8,993 nt of DNA from Verrucomicrobia bacterium UBA673 (lineage in GTDB: Bacteria > Verrucomicrobiota > Verrucomicrobiia > Limisphaerales > UBA1096): positions 7,151-16,143 of the forward strand of contig DBNL01000109.1 in the NCBI GenBank assembly GCA_002299785.1. Reading direction: 5' to 3'. The notes below the pieces were generated by a model. That model worked only from the letters and a program-made list of their open reading frames with translations, had not been told where the DNA came from and searched no databases. How positions within the stretch are numbered: the stretch's first letter is position 1; each line of letters starts with the position of its first letter. A program made the position numbers and the translations under genes. Below are positions 8,009 to 8,993 of the stretch, one piece after another.

Positions 8009-8237
8009 CGGCTCAGGATCGAAAAAACTCCGCCGGTTGTAGCGGGATCACAGCCAAACAAAAGCCAAAAACCTCAGCCACAGACTCTCACCTCAACGCC
8101 GAGAGCATCCGCTCAAAATCCAGTCGCGCATCGCCTGGCGAAGCGGAGTATCCTGCTGATGCGAAACAGCACCCCAATCAGGTGGCAATGAAGGCACGAC
8201 TTTTTTCATTTCACTTGGGCTTGCGGGCGGTCCTGGC
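8009..8237. other. Gap upstream of aas with no convincing gene
   Basis: This stretch lies between the aas start and the VCBS fragment. I see no recognisable gene, RNA or clear sigma-70 promoter. On the minus strand a 38-codon open frame at 8093-8209 (ATG 8209-8207, starting M-K-K-V-V-P-S-L-P-P-D-W) exists. It lacks a good Shine-Dalgarno and resembles no family I know, so it is probably chance. The aas promoter should lie here but cannot be placed. A short T run (8029-8024 on the minus strand) lies about 20 bases before the aas start, without a good stem. Confidence 0.5.
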
Positions 8238-8402
8238 CTAATACTCCCTCGCCTCGTCGTGCGGTAGGTAGTAGAAAAATCTATCCTCCGAGCCGAGTAA
8301 CAAATCCGGCTTGCCGTCGCCGTCCCAATCGGCGACAGCGATCTTTCGACGGCCGCTTTTGCCGGCGGTGCCGGAATCACAGGTGCAGTGTCCGGATCCA
8401 TT
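8238..8402 (-). pseudogene. VCBS/FG-GAP repeat C-terminal remnant
   Basis: On the minus strand a 54-codon open stretch runs from just after a TGA (8405-8403) to TAG (8240-8238). Its core reads A-G-K-S-G-R-R-K-I-A-V-A-D-W-D-G-D-G-K-P-D-L-L-L-G-S-E-D and ends F-F-Y-Y-L-P-H-D-E. The D-W-D-G-D-G-K-P-D-L-L segment is the calcium-binding loop of VCBS/FG-GAP beta-propeller repeats. The ending after G-S-E-D looks like a natural C-terminus of large secreted proteins common in PVC bacteria. The frame has no ATG and is closed upstream at once, and the first eight or so residues no longer look like the family, so only a tail of the former gene remains. It lies directly downstream of the DUF1501 terminator on the same strand. 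It may be the leftover of a deletion or of an insertion that brought the DUF1501 3' end here. Not expected to be translated. Confidence 0.62.
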
Positions 8403-8409
8403 TCATGAC

Positions 8410-8436
8410 AAAAAAACCGATGGGCGAACCCACCGG
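8410..8436 (-). terminator. Intrinsic terminator of the DUF1501 gene
   Basis: On the minus strand an 8-bp stem (8436-8429 with 8424-8417, one G-U pair) closes a UUCG tetraloop (8428-8425) and is followed at once by seven T (8416-8410). This is a canonical Rho-independent terminator. It lies 35 bases past the DUF1501 stop codon and should end that transcript before the VCBS remnant and aas. It therefore separates the DUF1501 unit from the aas unit. Confidence 0.88.
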
Positions 8437-8471
8437 CTGATAAATCAGTGACGCTTGGCCAAGAGACTAGC

Positions 8472-8993
8472 CTAGGCGAAAAGCTTGGTGACAGCCCTGG
8501 CCTTAACCAATTCGCGCGGCTGGTTGAGGTGATTGAACACAATCGTCTCGGGATCGATCCCGAAGGCGTGATAAATCGTGGCCAGTAATTCGCCTGGGTG
8601 CACAGGATCCTCGACTGGCGCCGAGGCGGTTCGGTCTGACTTGCCGTGAACATATCCACGCTTTATGCCGCCACCGGCAATGCAAGCAGTGTAGCAGTAC
8701 GGCCAGTGGTCACGTCCGTCGGCATCATTTCCATTACCGGAAGTACTAACACCTTTTAGAGGGCTCCGACCAAACTCGCCCACAGCGATTACCATTGTCT
8801 CGTCGAGCATCCCGCGTTGATCAAGGTCCGATATAAGGCCAGACAACCCGCCATCAAGCATCGGTGCGGATTGATCCTTCATGCGCTTGGGCAGACCTTT
8901 GTGAACATCCCACGAGTGATTGTCAGAATTGGCCACCTTGGGCCAAACGACCTCAACCACGCGAGTGCCCGCCTCCACAAGACGGCGGGCCAG
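8472..8993 (-). CDS. DUF1501 family protein, C-terminal part (partial)
   Basis: The frame ends at TAG (8474-8472) and is still open at the right edge, giving 173 residues. They match the C-terminal part of DUF1501 proteins, exported proteins abundant in planctomycetes and verrucomicrobia and related in fold to the sulfatase/alkaline-phosphatase superfamily. Landmarks in order are [17 protein letters not shown], the helix [45 protein letters not shown], and [13 protein letters not shown]. The GTG at 8978 is internal, since family residues (L-A-R-R-L) continue to the edge; the N-terminus and any Tat signal are outside. In these phyla such genes usually follow a DUF1549/DUF1553 cytochrome-type gene, expected beyond the right edge. 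Biochemical role is not established. It is closed by the strong terminator at 8410-8436. Confidence 0.92.
   Translation of the reverse strand: MARRLVEAGTRVVEVVWPKVANSDNHSWDVHKGLPKRMKDQSAPMLDGGLSGLISDLDQRGMLDETMVIAVGEFGRSPLKGVSTSGNGNDADGRDHWPYCYTACIAGGGIKRGYVHGKSDRTASAPVEDPVHPGELLATIYHAFGIDPETIVFNHLNQPRELVKARAVTKLFA

Noticed and set aside
8012..8040. Weak stem plus T run before the aas start as a terminator or leader attenuator
   Set aside because: Only a 4-bp stem with a long loop can be drawn.
6656..8191. A 511-codon open frame on the plus strand opposite aas
   Set aside because: It is antisense to a clearly real enzyme with all motifs in place. Its translation is rich in His, Gln, Pro and Arg with no family pattern, as expected of a composition shadow.
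8093..8659. A 188-codon minus-strand open frame spanning the VCBS remnant and the DUF1501 3' end
   Set aside because: It overlaps DUF1501 in another frame, runs through the intrinsic terminator, and reads the VCBS segment in the wrong frame; no coding pattern.

Overview
The window reads as chromosomal DNA of a Gram-negative, probably marine or aquatic member of the PVC group, most likely Verrucomicrobiota and less likely Planctomycetota or Lentisphaerota. This is inferred from the gene types: tandem formylglycine sulfatases, a DUF5916 outer-membrane protein, a DUF1501 protein and a VCBS-repeat remnant of the kind common in these phyla. Signal peptides, an outer-membrane barrel ending in Phe and an Aas-type phospholipid enzyme point to a two-membrane cell. 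No rRNA, tRNA, CRISPR array, insertion sequence or phage gene is visible.

Left part (1-5060, plus strand): the tail of one sulfatase, a second complete sulfatase, a CBM9-like/DUF5916 predicted outer-membrane barrel, and recF. The gaps are about 40-55 bases, with no terminator seen between them, so they may be co-transcribed. The two sulfatases and the surface barrel look like part of a sulfated-glycan use locus. RecF is a housekeeping recombination ATPase and seems to be a bystander.

Middle part (5138-8008, minus strand, convergent with recF): a full-length Aas-like fusion (PlsC acyltransferase plus acyl-ACP synthetase, 718 residues), followed 48 bases downstream by a short membrane-anchored protein resembling the N-terminus of AsmA proteins. 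Together they suggest envelope phospholipid repair and perhaps lipid movement. A strong 13-bp inverted repeat covers the aas stop codon.

Right part (8009-8993): a gap of about 460 bases holding a broken VCBS/FG-GAP C-terminal fragment and a textbook intrinsic terminator with a UUCG loop. Beyond these lies the C-terminal part of a DUF1501 gene that runs off the window on the minus strand. The fragment lies just past the DUF1501 terminator, which suggests a rearrangement or gene decay at this point.
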